Origin: Gymnogyps californianus
Taxonomy: Eukaryota; Chordata; Aves; Accipitriformes; Cathartidae
Direction: 5' to 3'
DNA: 64,000 nucleotides
Assembly (NCBI RefSeq): GCF_018139145.2
Contig: NC_059481.1
Location: 10,404,368 to 10,468,367 of the forward strand
Part shown: positions 12,220 to 22,900 of the stretch, piece after piece
How the letters are laid out: the number at the start of each line of letters is the position of its first letter
Position numbering within the stretch: the first letter of the stretch is position 1
Made by a program: the position numbers and the translations under genes
The notes under the pieces: generated by a model
The model's database searches: none
What the model was told of the DNA's origin: nothing
Seen by the model: only the letters and a program-made list of their open reading frames with translations

Positions 12220-13347
12220 TGTGTAAAGATCTACTATTTATAGTGTGAACCAAAGACGCTACCTCACTCGATTTCCATTGGTGATTTTAATCACATTGAT
12301 GATACCAAAGAATACCAAAGATTTTTCATGCACGGCCTCGGTCTGGAAAGGGAACTCATCCTCCTTCTTACCCCCGTCCCCCTGATCCCCCTTCCTCACC
12401 TTCACTCAGTGTGTGACCTTGTCTTCATTCTTAATGGTAATGCTAATAACCTTATGAATACTTCTCTTGCTACAACTGCTACTACTGACGATGATAAGGA
12501 TAATAATAATAATAAAGCTCTAGGCAAACATGTTGCAAACTTTGTAAACTCATAGGACGAGTGCCTTGCTTGAACCAAAGTGTTAAACCGCTGTTGACCT
12601 CTTTATCTCTCACCTTATACTCTTTGAATACCTCAGCCTGTTAGAAAGGCCACTAATGAAAAAAGGAATAATTCTTCACCGTGGTGCTTTTTGCCGTGCA
12701 ACCATGCAATGAAACTTTCTTTGATACCAAAGGAAAATGTTTTTTTCCACTTTCTTGCTGACAAACCAAAGGTTCCCTCTTCTTTCCCCCAGAGCAGCTT
12801 GAGTCCCTCAGCCCAGACAGGCCGTGCATCGCTTTTACCAATTCCTCCAAATACCTCATAGTAATAAATCTTTAGGGTTATGTTGTATAGAGAGTCTATG
12901 TGATAAGGCAGAACTTACTAGTTTGATAATTGTTAAGGTTACTTAAAAAAAGCTTTATAATTCTTATTTATTTTGTAGGGGTTGTTTTGTTTGTATATTC
13001 CTTTTGTATCGTTTGGTTTGGGTTTGGGTTTCTTCTTTTTTCCTTTTTTTTGGCAGAACTTCTCTGTTATACTCAAGGAAGATCTTATTCCTGGGAATGT
13101 TTCAAAGTGGGTAAAGATCGCTGTTTGCAATGAATGCAAGAAAGGGAAATGTGGCTTTGATTTCTTTTGTTTCAGCTAGGATGCTTTGTGTTTGCTAGTC
13201 GATGTTCTTTTCACAGGGTAAAAAAAAATATTCTCTGCTGTGATAAATGGTTCCTATTTTTTCTCTATAATGTGCTGTGATTTTTAATTTAATTACATTT
13301 TGTATATGCTTATTTAATCACTGCTTTAATTTATGACTATGTAGTTT

Positions 13348-13361
13348 AAAAAAAAAAAAAA
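13348..13361 (+). repeat. Poly(A) tract
   Basis: Run of 14 A bases directly before a TGTATATAGTAG segment (Pumilio-type core at 13363-13370). Confidence 0.9.
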
Positions 13362-13839
13362 TTGTATATAGTAGATTCAAAAATGGCCAAAGCTTTATGT
13401 TACAATCTTTTCATTCTTGATGCCGAGATGAACTGAAGGAGAGTGCTTCTCTTGACTGCAGGGTGTATCTTCAGCCTTGTCTTGGCATGCACTTCCACCC
13501 GTGTTACAAACACTGCCAGGTTATCCCCCCGGGCCTCCCTTCCCCCCAACTTGTACATGCCAAAATGAGTGTTTCAAGGTAGTACTTTTGTCACTTAGAA
13601 AGCAGAAAGGCATTATTAGTGTGTTTTTCCTTTAATTTATTTGTCTTTTTCTAGAAAGGTTGCTTTGTGGGTGAGACCCGCACATCCAAAGAATTTAAAA
13701 GTTGTTTGTTTAAAAGCACTGGCATTTGTGAGAGACTTTGCTGAGTTTTTGTTTTCCTTCGCCATTCGCACGGGTAGCGCACGTAGCGGGCGTAAGCCTT
13801 GGGAGAAAAGCTGACTTGAATTTGGAAACCTTGCTCACG

Positions 13840-14215
13840 GAAAGGCCTTCGCCAGCCCCCCCAGGTACCCGCGGGGGTTCTCCTCCCCGGGACACACGGG
13901 GACGGCGGAGGGGCAGCGGGCGACGGGATGCTGTGGGCCCGCCCGGCTCAGAGAGCACTCGAGGGCTGGGGCCACGCGTGGGCCACCACCGTGTCACCTG
14001 CTCTCCAGCCAGGGCCTGCCGGCGGGGACGGGTCGGGGTCCGTGGGGCACAGCCAAGTCCCCCGGGAGCTGCGGCCGCATCCAGGTCAGGGACCGCGGCG
14101 GAACCGTGGTGCCCGGGCTGCGGGCCAGCGGGGAGGGACCTGCGCAGCATCCCTCCGAGGGGACTGGGTGCTGTGCCTGCCCCCGGCCCCCCCGGCTCGA
14201 GGAGGAACAAGCAGT
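13840..14215. promoter_or_regulatory. CpG-rich block 1 downstream of ONECUT1
   Basis: A sharp jump in GC and CpG content, with many CG dinucleotides (ACCCGCGGGGG, ACGGCGGAGG, GCGGCCGC, GACCGCGGCGG), stands out in an AT-rich flank. All frames stay open over part of it, as GC-rich DNA does. It could be a promoter for an unannotated transcript, or a GC-rich part of a long ONECUT1 UTR. I do not call the frames as genes. Confidence 0.6.
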
Positions 14216-14552
14216 TCCGAGTTGAAAAGCAAAAAACAGAGGAATGACAATGATAAACCTGCAAAGCTGATGATGGCATCATGGCACAGAAAATAGGATG
14301 CCACTCACCTGTATTTTATTTTGCGTAAAGAATAGATTCCGTTTCAGCTACATGTGGTGTACTGACATGGTTTGTGATGGCTGTAAATATTTCCTTTCCC
14401 CGCACAGTAGCTGAGCTCCAGGTGTACCTTGTCTTGCTTTGGGGGGATAGCGGAGGGGTTGAGGGAGGGAAGGACAAGGGCAGGGTTTGAGCTTTTCGTC
14501 AGAAGTTACACTTTCTAGGTACATTTTTATACTTCAAGTATTGAAACGGGGC

Positions 14553-14558
14553 AATAAA
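14553..14558 (+). terminator. ONECUT1: Candidate distal poly(A) signal
   Basis: AATAAA in GGGGCAATAAAGACGC. If used by ONECUT1 it would give a 3' UTR of about 6.5 kb. A Pumilio-type TGTAAATA lies upstream at 14382-14389. RNA 3'-end data would be needed. Confidence 0.25.
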
Positions 14559-14904
14559 GACGCTCTGAAATGCAGGATCATTAAATGGTCTGTTGGTAAG
14601 CATTGGCTAAATGTCTGCTTTTAATACATAAACTAATGCCGTGCAATGAGTTACACTTCACATGGAGGGGGGAGACAAAGTATTAGCCTACGAATCCAGC
14701 ATGAGCCATCGAGCACTGGACAGAACTGTACTTAGGAAGACATGGTTTCTTTTCCTGTTCGGGTAGTTTGATTTTTCACAGCCTGTTCTGCATTTATTGC
14801 ATCCTCACTGTGGATCCGCGTTAGTTTTGCAGCCTCAGCCGACCAACAGTATTAAATGAAAATAAACGTTACAGCATTGTCTTTTACCTGCTTTGGTAGC
14901 TGTC

Positions 14905-15070
14905 TTCATAACGCCCTGCCCGCAGTCCGGCCGCAGCCGAGCCGGAGCCCGGGCCCCCCGGCCCCCCCCGGCCCCCCGGCCCCCGCCCCGCCGCCCCCGG
15001 CCCCGCTCGGCCCGCGCCCCGCGCCGCCCCCGCCACCTTCACCTTAGCTCCATCCGCCGCCGCGCAAAGA
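14905..15070. promoter_or_regulatory. CpG/C-rich block 2 with G-quadruplex potential
   Basis: An extremely C-rich stretch on the + strand has runs of five to eight C separated by GG or G. The - strand therefore has many G-runs with short loops, which favours G-quadruplexes. It is followed about 90 bp downstream by a long A-rich tract. No gene is recognised. Confidence 0.7.
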
Positions 15071-15163
15071 GGGCGCCAGAGACAATCACAGGTCCCGGAT
15101 CCCTAGAGGTAGGAAATCTTCCAAGAGCAAGAGGGAGTTCTTCCAGAGCAATGAAACAAAACC

Positions 15164-15194
<31 letters not shown>

Positions 15195-15210
15195 AAAAAA
15201 GAAAACAAAG
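15164..15210 (+). repeat. A-rich tract
   Basis: A run of 17 A continues as A-rich sequence interrupted by single G bases. Confidence 0.9.
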
Positions 15211-15545
15211 CGAAGATTCTGATGAGAGACAACTTTGCTGTCATTTTTAGTTTGCCCATTAGGAAGCAGTAGTAGTTTATGCGTTGCATCTGCATTTCAG
15301 ACTAAGTGATTATTGTACCTAATTACGGTTGATTGCTAATATTTCCTCAATCTCTCTCTTAGTCAAGCGCTTCTTCTTCTGTACTTTTGTGTGTAGCGAC
15401 GACAAGTGTAATGCGCTAGGCATTATTCTGGTTTGGTTATGAGTATCTCCTGTACTGCGTTAAGATTTCCTTAAGTTACTTTTTTTAAGCTTTGCTACTG
15501 TTCTCACTTTATGCCGTGCAATATCATCTGCTGTGTTTGCTAAGC

Positions 15546-15596
15546 AAAAAAAAAAAAAAAAAGAAAAAGAAAAAAAAAGAAAAAAGCAAGTGATGA
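15546..15596 (+). repeat. A-rich tract
   Basis: A run of about 17 A is followed by A-rich sequence with single G interruptions, then GCAAGTGATGATGTCATCA. No SINE body is recognised. Confidence 0.9.
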
Positions 15597-15610
15597 TGTC
15601 ATCATGCTTT

Positions 15611-15646
15611 TCAGTGTTACAATGTTTCAGCGTTACAATGTTTCAG
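15611..15646 (+). repeat. 16-bp tandem duplication
   Basis: The unit TCAGNGTTACAATGTT occurs at 15611 and 15627, differing at one base, and a third copy begins at 15643 but fades after TCAGCGTT. Confidence 0.85.
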
Positions 15647-15744
15647 CGTTTATGTAGTCACAAAAATGTAGTAAATAAAAGGTTGGATTTTCCAGCACTT
15701 TAAATTTAGACATTTCTTGCCTTCTTTTGTTTCTCCATGTGCAG

Positions 15745-16045
15745 CCACAAGGCACCGGGCTGAGCCGAGGGGAGCGGGTGAGCCCCGCGGGGCAGCCCCA
15801 GCTCTCCCACGGGACGGGCAGCGTTCCGCTGTGTCACGGGAGGGACATCCACGGGGGGGGACACACGAAATGGCACCTCGGGCTTCAGGGCGCTGTGTCT
15901 TCTTCCCTCCATCCGTGCCGAGGTTTGCAGCCCTCCGCCCCCAGCAAACACCCCCCCGCCCGCCCGCGCCCCCCCGGGCTCCCCATCGCGTCCCAGCTCC
16001 CGCCGTGGTGCCCAGCAGGGTGGGCTCCAGGGGAAGCGAGTGCTG
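15745..16045. promoter_or_regulatory. CpG-rich block 3
   Basis: A third GC/CpG-rich block within 2.2 kb contains CCGAGGGGAGCGGG, CCGCGGGGCAGCC, a G8 run near 15856 and a C-rich CCGCCCGCCCGCGCCCCCC stretch near 15957. The protein frames on both strands here are composition artefacts. Confidence 0.55.
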
Positions 16046-16139
16046 AGTGTCTGAAAGGCGAGTGTGGTTCATACCAGATGCATTTCTCTAATTGAGGGAA
16101 AAAACATTAAGAAAATAAGCGAAGCAAATAATCTTGGTT

Positions 16140-16620
16140 TCCTTTATATTGTCTAAGGGTACGGATGTCACCAAACTAATTCACAGAGGTGTTTCCTTTT
16201 GTGTGATGGAGTCCGCCTCAGGCCTGCAGGATCAATATTTAATTGTTTAAAGGGATATTGTATTCCTTTCCTGTCACTGTTGTTAATGCCTCTGCGCTCT
16301 GTAATCCCACGGGGTCTTTTCCCGAGGATCTGATCAGAGAGATTACCCATCACTCGGGAGTGGTGGGAGGAGAGTCCCTGGCCGTAAAAGATTCAGCAAT
16401 GCATTGAACCATTTTCTCTCTATCTCCTAATGAAGTGATGAAGCGTGTGCCACAAAATTTAACAGGGTTTTGTGGCAAATCAGGTTGTGCTGCTGAGAGG
16501 AGGATTAAACCTTCATCTATGTCCCATAAATCACGGCATCAGCTACGTTTATTCTGATGGATGGTCTGGACTCTGCTGACAATATTTTATCTCTGGAAGC
16601 GCCTGCAGCCTGTGCCCTGA
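16140..16620. promoter_or_regulatory. Candidate conserved non-coding element, ONECUT-type site
   Basis: Repeat-free, balanced-composition DNA contains an ATCAATATT site at 16231-16239, which fits the ATCAAT core bound by ONECUT/HNF-6 proteins. It also holds AATTGTTTAAAGGG, CTAATGAAGTGATG and CCATAAATCACGG. The absence of repeats and the density of homeodomain-type cores suggest an enhancer. Conservation was not tested. Confidence 0.4.
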
Positions 16621-18360
16621 CATGCAATTTCTTTTTACTGCTAAACTGAGAGAGGCACTGAGCGCATCCGTTTGGAGGGCTCTCCTCGGGCTTGGTATCC
16701 CAAGACCATGCCAGAAACCAAAGCATCACCAGCAACCCACGTCCAGGGCAAGCGTAAAGGCAAAGGGGAAATGGGAAGCCAGAAATGTCCTCTGTTCCCA
16801 GAAGCAGAGCCCGTGGGATTTGCTCTCCACAGCATCGTACCAGCCAGGCCTGGGATAACTCAGCACTGACTCAGGTCAGTAGCTCCGTGGGATGGTGCTG
16901 GCCAGGGCCGCGGTGCGAAGCGAGGGCTCCAGCATACCGGCCACATGCAGCACCCTCACCCGGAAGAGAAAAACACCTCCAGGGACACAGCAAAATGCTT
17001 TTTCTAGAAAAAATAATCTGGACATGCCACAGGGGTTGAAGTCCATCAGGCAGCCGCAGGGACCGTCTCCAAGGTTCTCATCCCACAGGCCAGGGGAGGA
17101 TGGCAGGCAGCACATGGGCAAAGCCTGGCACAGTTGCAGGAGGTACCCTCGCTGTGACCTCTCTCTGCACCTCCCATCCCATATTTCCCTCTCGCGTGAG
17201 TCATTTCGGTAATTGATCTCCCTGACCCCATGCACTGGAGGGTAGCCCCTGGGAGGTCCCCATCCCACGCAGCAGCTCGCTGCCCCATGTCCTCGGGCAC
17301 CCCCCGCCTGCCCAGCCCATGCTGCAGGGACAGGCCGGCCGCCAGCAGCAGGCAGGGACAGCTGGGGTGCCCGGGAGCCTGCACAGCTTCCCAGTTACTT
17401 CCTTATATTAGAGCTTTATATTTATATTGGAGTTATATTTAACTCTGCTGTGTGCACCCTGTATCTCAGTGTGCTCGGGGGAGCCAGCTGGGCTTACCAC
17501 AGGCGCCCAAAACCCAAACACCAAACTGAGCTTCACAAACTTTGTTTTCTGAGCACTAGCAGAAACTGAGGAACAGGGACAGCAAGCAGAGCAGTGCAAA
17601 GCAGCTCCTCAGCACAGGCAGAGAAGTTGCTCTTGCCTCTGTTCCACCTAAACCCTCCCAGGGACAAAGCCAGCAGTGGTGGCTGGGTGCTGCCTTCACC
17701 CACCCGATGTAGCATGAGGCCACTCTTGGTGGCAGCGCAGGCAGCACGAGCAGTGAAGGCAGCACAGGTGATGCAGCAGCTGCAGCCCATGTGCATGTGA
17801 CTGACCCAGGCCAATAAAGGCTGCGTGAGCTGGGCCCTGCTGCTTTAGCTGGGGGAGCTGTGCCTGGTAAGGGGGTCTGGTATGTTTGGGGGGGAAATAT
17901 GGGCTGCTTTGTGCTTGGATTTAAGCACTTTAGGGCTTTGTGTTTGTATGTGCAGGGTGGTGGCTCAGGTGCCATGTGTGAGATGGGACAGTGCTGCTGT
18001 CAATGTTACAAATTAACAATAAGTGCTAAAAGCCTAAAGCGGTGGCATGGGGGAGGGCTAATGAGGCAGGGGACAGAGGTGGAGGGATGTGCTGCCTGCA
18101 GGGCTGGGACCCTCAGCAGAGCCTGCCTCTATGGCAAGGGCAGGGAGGTCTGCAGCAGGTATGGAGGGGTGGCTGTGCTGTGGCTGCCTGGAGATTGGGG
18201 CAGCCCCAGGACAAGCCCTGAACAATTTGCTCCCCATTAGGGCACTATGAGCACTGCTCAGGGGAGAGGAGGCTGTGAAGTGCCCAGCCCCTGTGCTGGG
18301 GCAGCTGGGCTGTTATTCTCCCTGGAAGACAATCACTGCTTGGATGGGGATGCCAGTATC
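16620..18360. other. Intergenic, GC-moderate unique DNA
   Basis: Only short unrecognised frames on both strands. The region is about 50-60% GC but low in CpG. A GCAGCA/GGCAGCAC-rich simple patch lies near 17.73-17.79 kb, and AATAAA occurs near 17814. No gene was supported. Confidence 0.6.
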
Positions 18361-18369
18361 ACACCCACG

Positions 18370-18680
18370 CATCTGGGAGCCAGGGTGCTGTTATTTACGT
18401 ACAGGAAAAAGCCCTTTGTCAAAAACGGTCTATTCATCAAGCAAAATAATTTCCTGCCCAAGGGAGGTGCCCAGAATTTTATTCTCAGTTATGCTTTTGG
18501 TACTAATTATTATTTAAGGTTAAAGATGATTGGGAGGGAAAATTAATCCTCGTTATCAGCTTCATTAGGAAGAACTACTGCAACGCAAAATATAAGCGTT
18601 TCATGCAGGTGAAATCCACAGTGGCTGCTAATACATAAACCACACACAGCTCAGGATATCAACTGAAAACGGTTAGCAGC
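18370..18680. promoter_or_regulatory. Candidate conserved non-coding element
   Basis: An abrupt change from GC-moderate to AT-rich, repeat-free sequence. Homeodomain-type cores include ACTAATTATTATTTAAGG and AAATTAATCC, with AGCTTCATTAGGAAG following. It looks like a developmental enhancer, but this rests on composition and motifs only. Confidence 0.35.
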
Positions 18681-19539
18681 GGGAAGAGTACTGAGGAGTG
18701 CTATCGCTGTGTGCCCGCCCAGCCTGTGTGCTATGCCCTGGGCACCCACTGTTGTCCCCTCTGGTCACACAGACGGACCTTTGGTCTGACCGCAGGTGGC
18801 CACTCTTTTGTTCTGGTATCCTTATGAACAAAATACAACCCAAAACTTAGCAAGTGTGCCCCCAGAGCAACACTGCGTAGCCAAGGCCTGTCTGCACTGG
18901 TAGGCAGGGCTGTTTGAAAGAGCTGCTGTGATATATATGAAAGGGTTAACCAGTCCTTCCCCTGGTAAGGGTGAAAAGGGTTTTGGATGTTTGAAAGTGG
19001 AAGCGGGATATAAGCTGGTAGCCAGCAGCCAGGCTACATCACTTTATGTGACCATGGTCAAAGCTTTTACATCTCCGGTGTCACCTGCAGGCTTGGGCTC
19101 CTGCCACTCTTGTTGCCGTCCCAGAGAACTGGTGCTTAAGCTTTTCTCCTGCCGGACAAGCACAGTGGTTTGAACAAGATGCTTAGTGTGTGCCAGGCAC
19201 AAAGCCCTGTGGTTCAGTGTAGTGTGACTCTCCCCTGCCGTGCTCGGCACGAAGGGGTTGGGTGAAAGGTAGCAAAACATCTTCCTACGAGCTTCTCTTG
19301 GCAGAAGATGCTTCCAAAATTTGCCAGTGGTGTTGGTCTGTAAGGAGCGGGGACTGTGAGGCAAAGGGAGGGCTTGTGGCCGTGGCAGGAGGCTGTGCGA
19401 GACCCCTGCCCCACAGCAGTGGGACTCCTGCAAGGGGCTGCCGGCAGGCAGGGAGCGGTGGCCTCTCCCGGCAGCGTGTGCCGCCCGGGGTGACTCGGCT
19501 ACAGAATCAACTGTGTTCATCGCAAATATCCCCGGTGAT

Positions 19540-19960
19540 GCGGGGACAAGGCTAGTGAATTACTCAAATTACTTGCATCTCCCCAGTGGTGCACAGAGAT
19601 TCAATCTTGGCATGGCATTAAATCAAGTCAGTGACATAGATCAAAGGATACTGCTTTAATCACCTCGTTAGGCCACAGACATCATTAGTTACTCATTATG
19701 ATATGTTGATACCGGCATTCTCTGTAACACAGTTATGTACACTCGCTATCAGACATTTTTCTCATCAAACGGGATGTCAATATCTTAACATCTTAATGAG
19801 TTACAGTCAATATCCATTGCAATAAGGCTTGTGTTTTCTCATGATTTCATCTACCCTTAGGGTTTTGATTAAAATGGCTGCTTTTTCCAGGTAATTGATT
19901 GAGGAATTATGGAAATTCCACATAGGAACGAGGACACGCTGCTACGCAGGCTCCAAAAAC
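19540..19960. promoter_or_regulatory. Candidate conserved non-coding element, the strongest in the window
   Basis: AT-rich, repeat-free DNA dense in transcription-factor cores. ATCAAAGG at 19640-19647 is a TCF/LEF-type site. TCAATATC occurs twice, near 19777 and 19807, and resembles the core bound by ONECUT proteins. CTTTAATCAC, CATTAGTTACTCATTATG and GGTAATTGATTGAGG are homeodomain-type. There is no coding signal. The pattern fits a deeply conserved enhancer next to a developmental regulator, possibly autoregulatory. Confidence 0.45.
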
Positions 19961-22900
19961 CTTAGATTTTCTCCAAGTGCTTCAGAGACTACGAGGGAGT
20001 TTACTATTTTAATATAGATTTTGGATACTGTTGCTTAATTCTTCTTTCCCAATCAGTTGTCAAACAGTTTTAGTATCAAATAAAGTAATTAAAATATCCA
20101 AGAGTGTATTGGAAGAATGTTACAAGCAAATAATTGGTTTGCAAAGGTCTTAGAATGAGAACAAGTGCTGCTGTCAGGTGAGCACTAGTTCAGATGAACA
20201 TGTATGATAGTAAGGTTTTCTGATTTACTGCATTGGCAAAATATTAAATAATTTGCAGGAACATGAAAGCAGCCAGAACAAGCTGCAGTATTATTTCAGG
20301 CTCAGGTTTAGCAAGTGTAAGTGCAGAAGTCCCCAGTTTTCCAAGCTAGGGGTAAGGCAGCATGTATTTAGGCAAAGCAGATTTTTTGCCAAGTGAACTG
20401 TGAAGGAGCTTGCCAGTGGAGTGGGAAGGAGAAGTGTTGAAGGTTCTCCAGCTTGCTGACCACCTTTTATTTTTCCTCTGAGAAAAAAGTTCATGCATCA
20501 CCAACAGAAAGAAATTAAATATTAAAAGGAAGATGAAGTAGTAGCAGCCAGCCAGCAGAACTGACTTCTTGACCCATGGCTGTCTCCTGCCCAGATGGAC
20601 AAGACCAGACACCAAATAGGGCTGTGCCCAAAAGTGGTTTTCGCTTCATGCAGCCACTGAGGTCAGTTCTCCCTGCCTGGACCATGCTGTATCTGGGTCT
20701 CGTGTCAGTCCCTAGTACACTTCTGAACAGCTCTTGGTGAAGCGGTAAGGTTGGGCTCTCGTTGCCTATGTTTCCTTTCCCAGGCTGGCTGCAGCCGCAC
20801 TCATTGCCGGCACTCCATGGACTATTTTCACAATCTTTCCCTTACTAAGGCTGGGAGAAAACCAAGTCCGCCTTTTTTCCAAGTGACAGCATTGCGGACG
20901 GAGCACTCACTATATGCTCGATGTGCGTCCACTCCTGCTCACCACTGCTATGTACTAATGCCTGTCCTTTCTCTAAATGCTGTCAAGCGAGCTCTGACCT
21001 CTTATATATCACTAGTTGCAGTTTCTTAACCTTTTCCCCCTGGATGGACTTAATCTCTGATTACACATGGGAAGTACAGATATGAAGACCTTGATTATGG
21101 CATACTTACACGTAAGCACCCTACTGTGTGCAAGATCTTCCATTACCACAACTGCACTGCTCCTAGCTCTGGGTTTTTAACACTGACTGGTAGCAGCTGC
21201 AGCTTTGCTGCTGCATTCTCTAGGTAAATCCATAGGGCTTACCCCAAGCACCTTTTATTCCCTCCAACTCTGACATGTCCACGGCCATTTCTGCTGTGTA
21301 GTCTCTTCATGCTCTTCCATGTCCTCAGCAGCCAGGATGCCCTCAATTCTACCTTGTGTGCTCCTTCCAACCTTGTCCGCCTGCCCTGCAGCCACAGAGG
21401 AGCATGTGGGCTCAGCCCCTGGGAGCAGTCCTGCCCCTGACAGGTAGGAGGGGGTGTCTCTGATGGTTATCAAGGACCTTTGGCTTGTAACGGGTTGCCT
21501 GCTCAGTCCTCCTCTCCTTCAGCCTTCTGGAGACATCATCCATGTGGATTTGGGGGGCTTTTCTGTGCTGAATTCACAGAGTATAGCCACCTCAGCAGCT
21601 CAGAGCACTCTTAAGTGTGCCACATGGGATGAACAGCAATGCCATCCCAGTGTGCCACGCACTGGGAAACACCCCAGGGTGTCGGGGGAAAGGCGGGGGG
21701 AAAAAGACCAGAACCTCAAGCCTTGAGACTGGGGGATGGTATTGCTGAACTGCCCCAATATGCATCGCACCTCCCAGCCTCATTGCAAAGTGTACAGATC
21801 AAAATCTGCTGAGGGAAGGCTCTCCAAATTATGTAAAGTGAAGGGCTCAAACCAGATGAGCGAGGATGAGCCTCAACTAATGGCAAAACCTTCCACCTGT
21901 ATTACCAAACCCCCAAGCCCTCCTCTTCTCAATCTGCTGTTCCCTCGGGCAGCAGCCGAGGCGGGCGGGGGCAGAGGCAGAGCTCTGCCTGCAGCCCAGA
22001 GGGACCCCTCTCCTGCCTCGCTGCAGCCCTTTCACATCGACCCCCTGGGACAAATTCTGGCTCCACGTAGGTCTTTGTTTGCCTGCACTTTGACCTCTGA
22101 CTCCTTATAAAATGTGTAAGTATATTATGAAAATACAAGTAGCTTCAGTGACCCCCTTTTAAACAAACCTCTGTGATATTTGACACTTCTCCCAATGACA
22201 GACCTAGGGCTGCAGTTTGGGACTGTAAAGCCACATTCAAACTGCCTTTTATTTTAAAAACCTCTCTTACACAGGAAAAGACAGCAGAGATTTCCTGGAT
22301 CTAATTTAAATCCTGGATTGCACATTTCTTTACTGTTTATGGTAGTGAAAGACTGTGTGGTTGCTGGATTCGCGGGAATAAGAGAAAATTTGTCATATTC
22401 TTGGCAGTCACTGAAAATGGAAAATGAACCATTGTGATTCACATTGGAAAACACCAGCCATTTCCGCTGCCGAGCTCAGCAGCCTGGAAAGGGTGAACCC
22501 TCGGCAGAGCCCAGCCGTGCCAGGAGTGGGCACGCACCCTGGGGTGCACATGGCTGCCCTGCCGGCAAGGGCTCGAGGTGCTTGGGGGCAACCCTTCACA
22601 GACCTGTCTGTGCTGCTCTGCCCAGCACATACCTGAGCCGCAGGGCCCAGGCGCTCCTCTTAAGGAGTGGATATATAAAGTAAAAGTAGTTGGATCTTTG
22701 CAGAAGAGCAGGGCCCCCAAATAATGCATGCGGGGTTTAGTGTCACGCTGAAAATTTATATGGAATCACCACTCCAAACCCATGGTTCATCCTCAGGGCA
22801 TCACAACCTGGGGGGCTCCTCAGGACCTCCCCTGAGAGCCAGGCTTGGGTTGCCTGATGTACAAGTGGTTTCTGGTGATCTGTCCCCTTGTCCTTAGAGG

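Larger units (their letters stand above)
10440..13840 (+). other. ONECUT1 distal 3' UTR or downstream flank
   Basis: No coding exon is recognised. The stretch is AT-rich with a GC-richer island near 11.67-11.85 kb, phased A-tracts near 12.2 kb, an AATAAA near 12.86 kb and Pumilio-type UGUAUAUA/UGUAUAUG motifs near 13.30 and 13.36 kb. These motifs would matter only if the transcript extends this far. Otherwise this is intergenic. Confidence 0.4.

Noticed and set aside
13710..14296. Frames of 122-190 codons on both strands in CpG block 1
   Set aside because: Mutually overlapping and low-complexity. They follow the GC-rich block and show no family resemblance.
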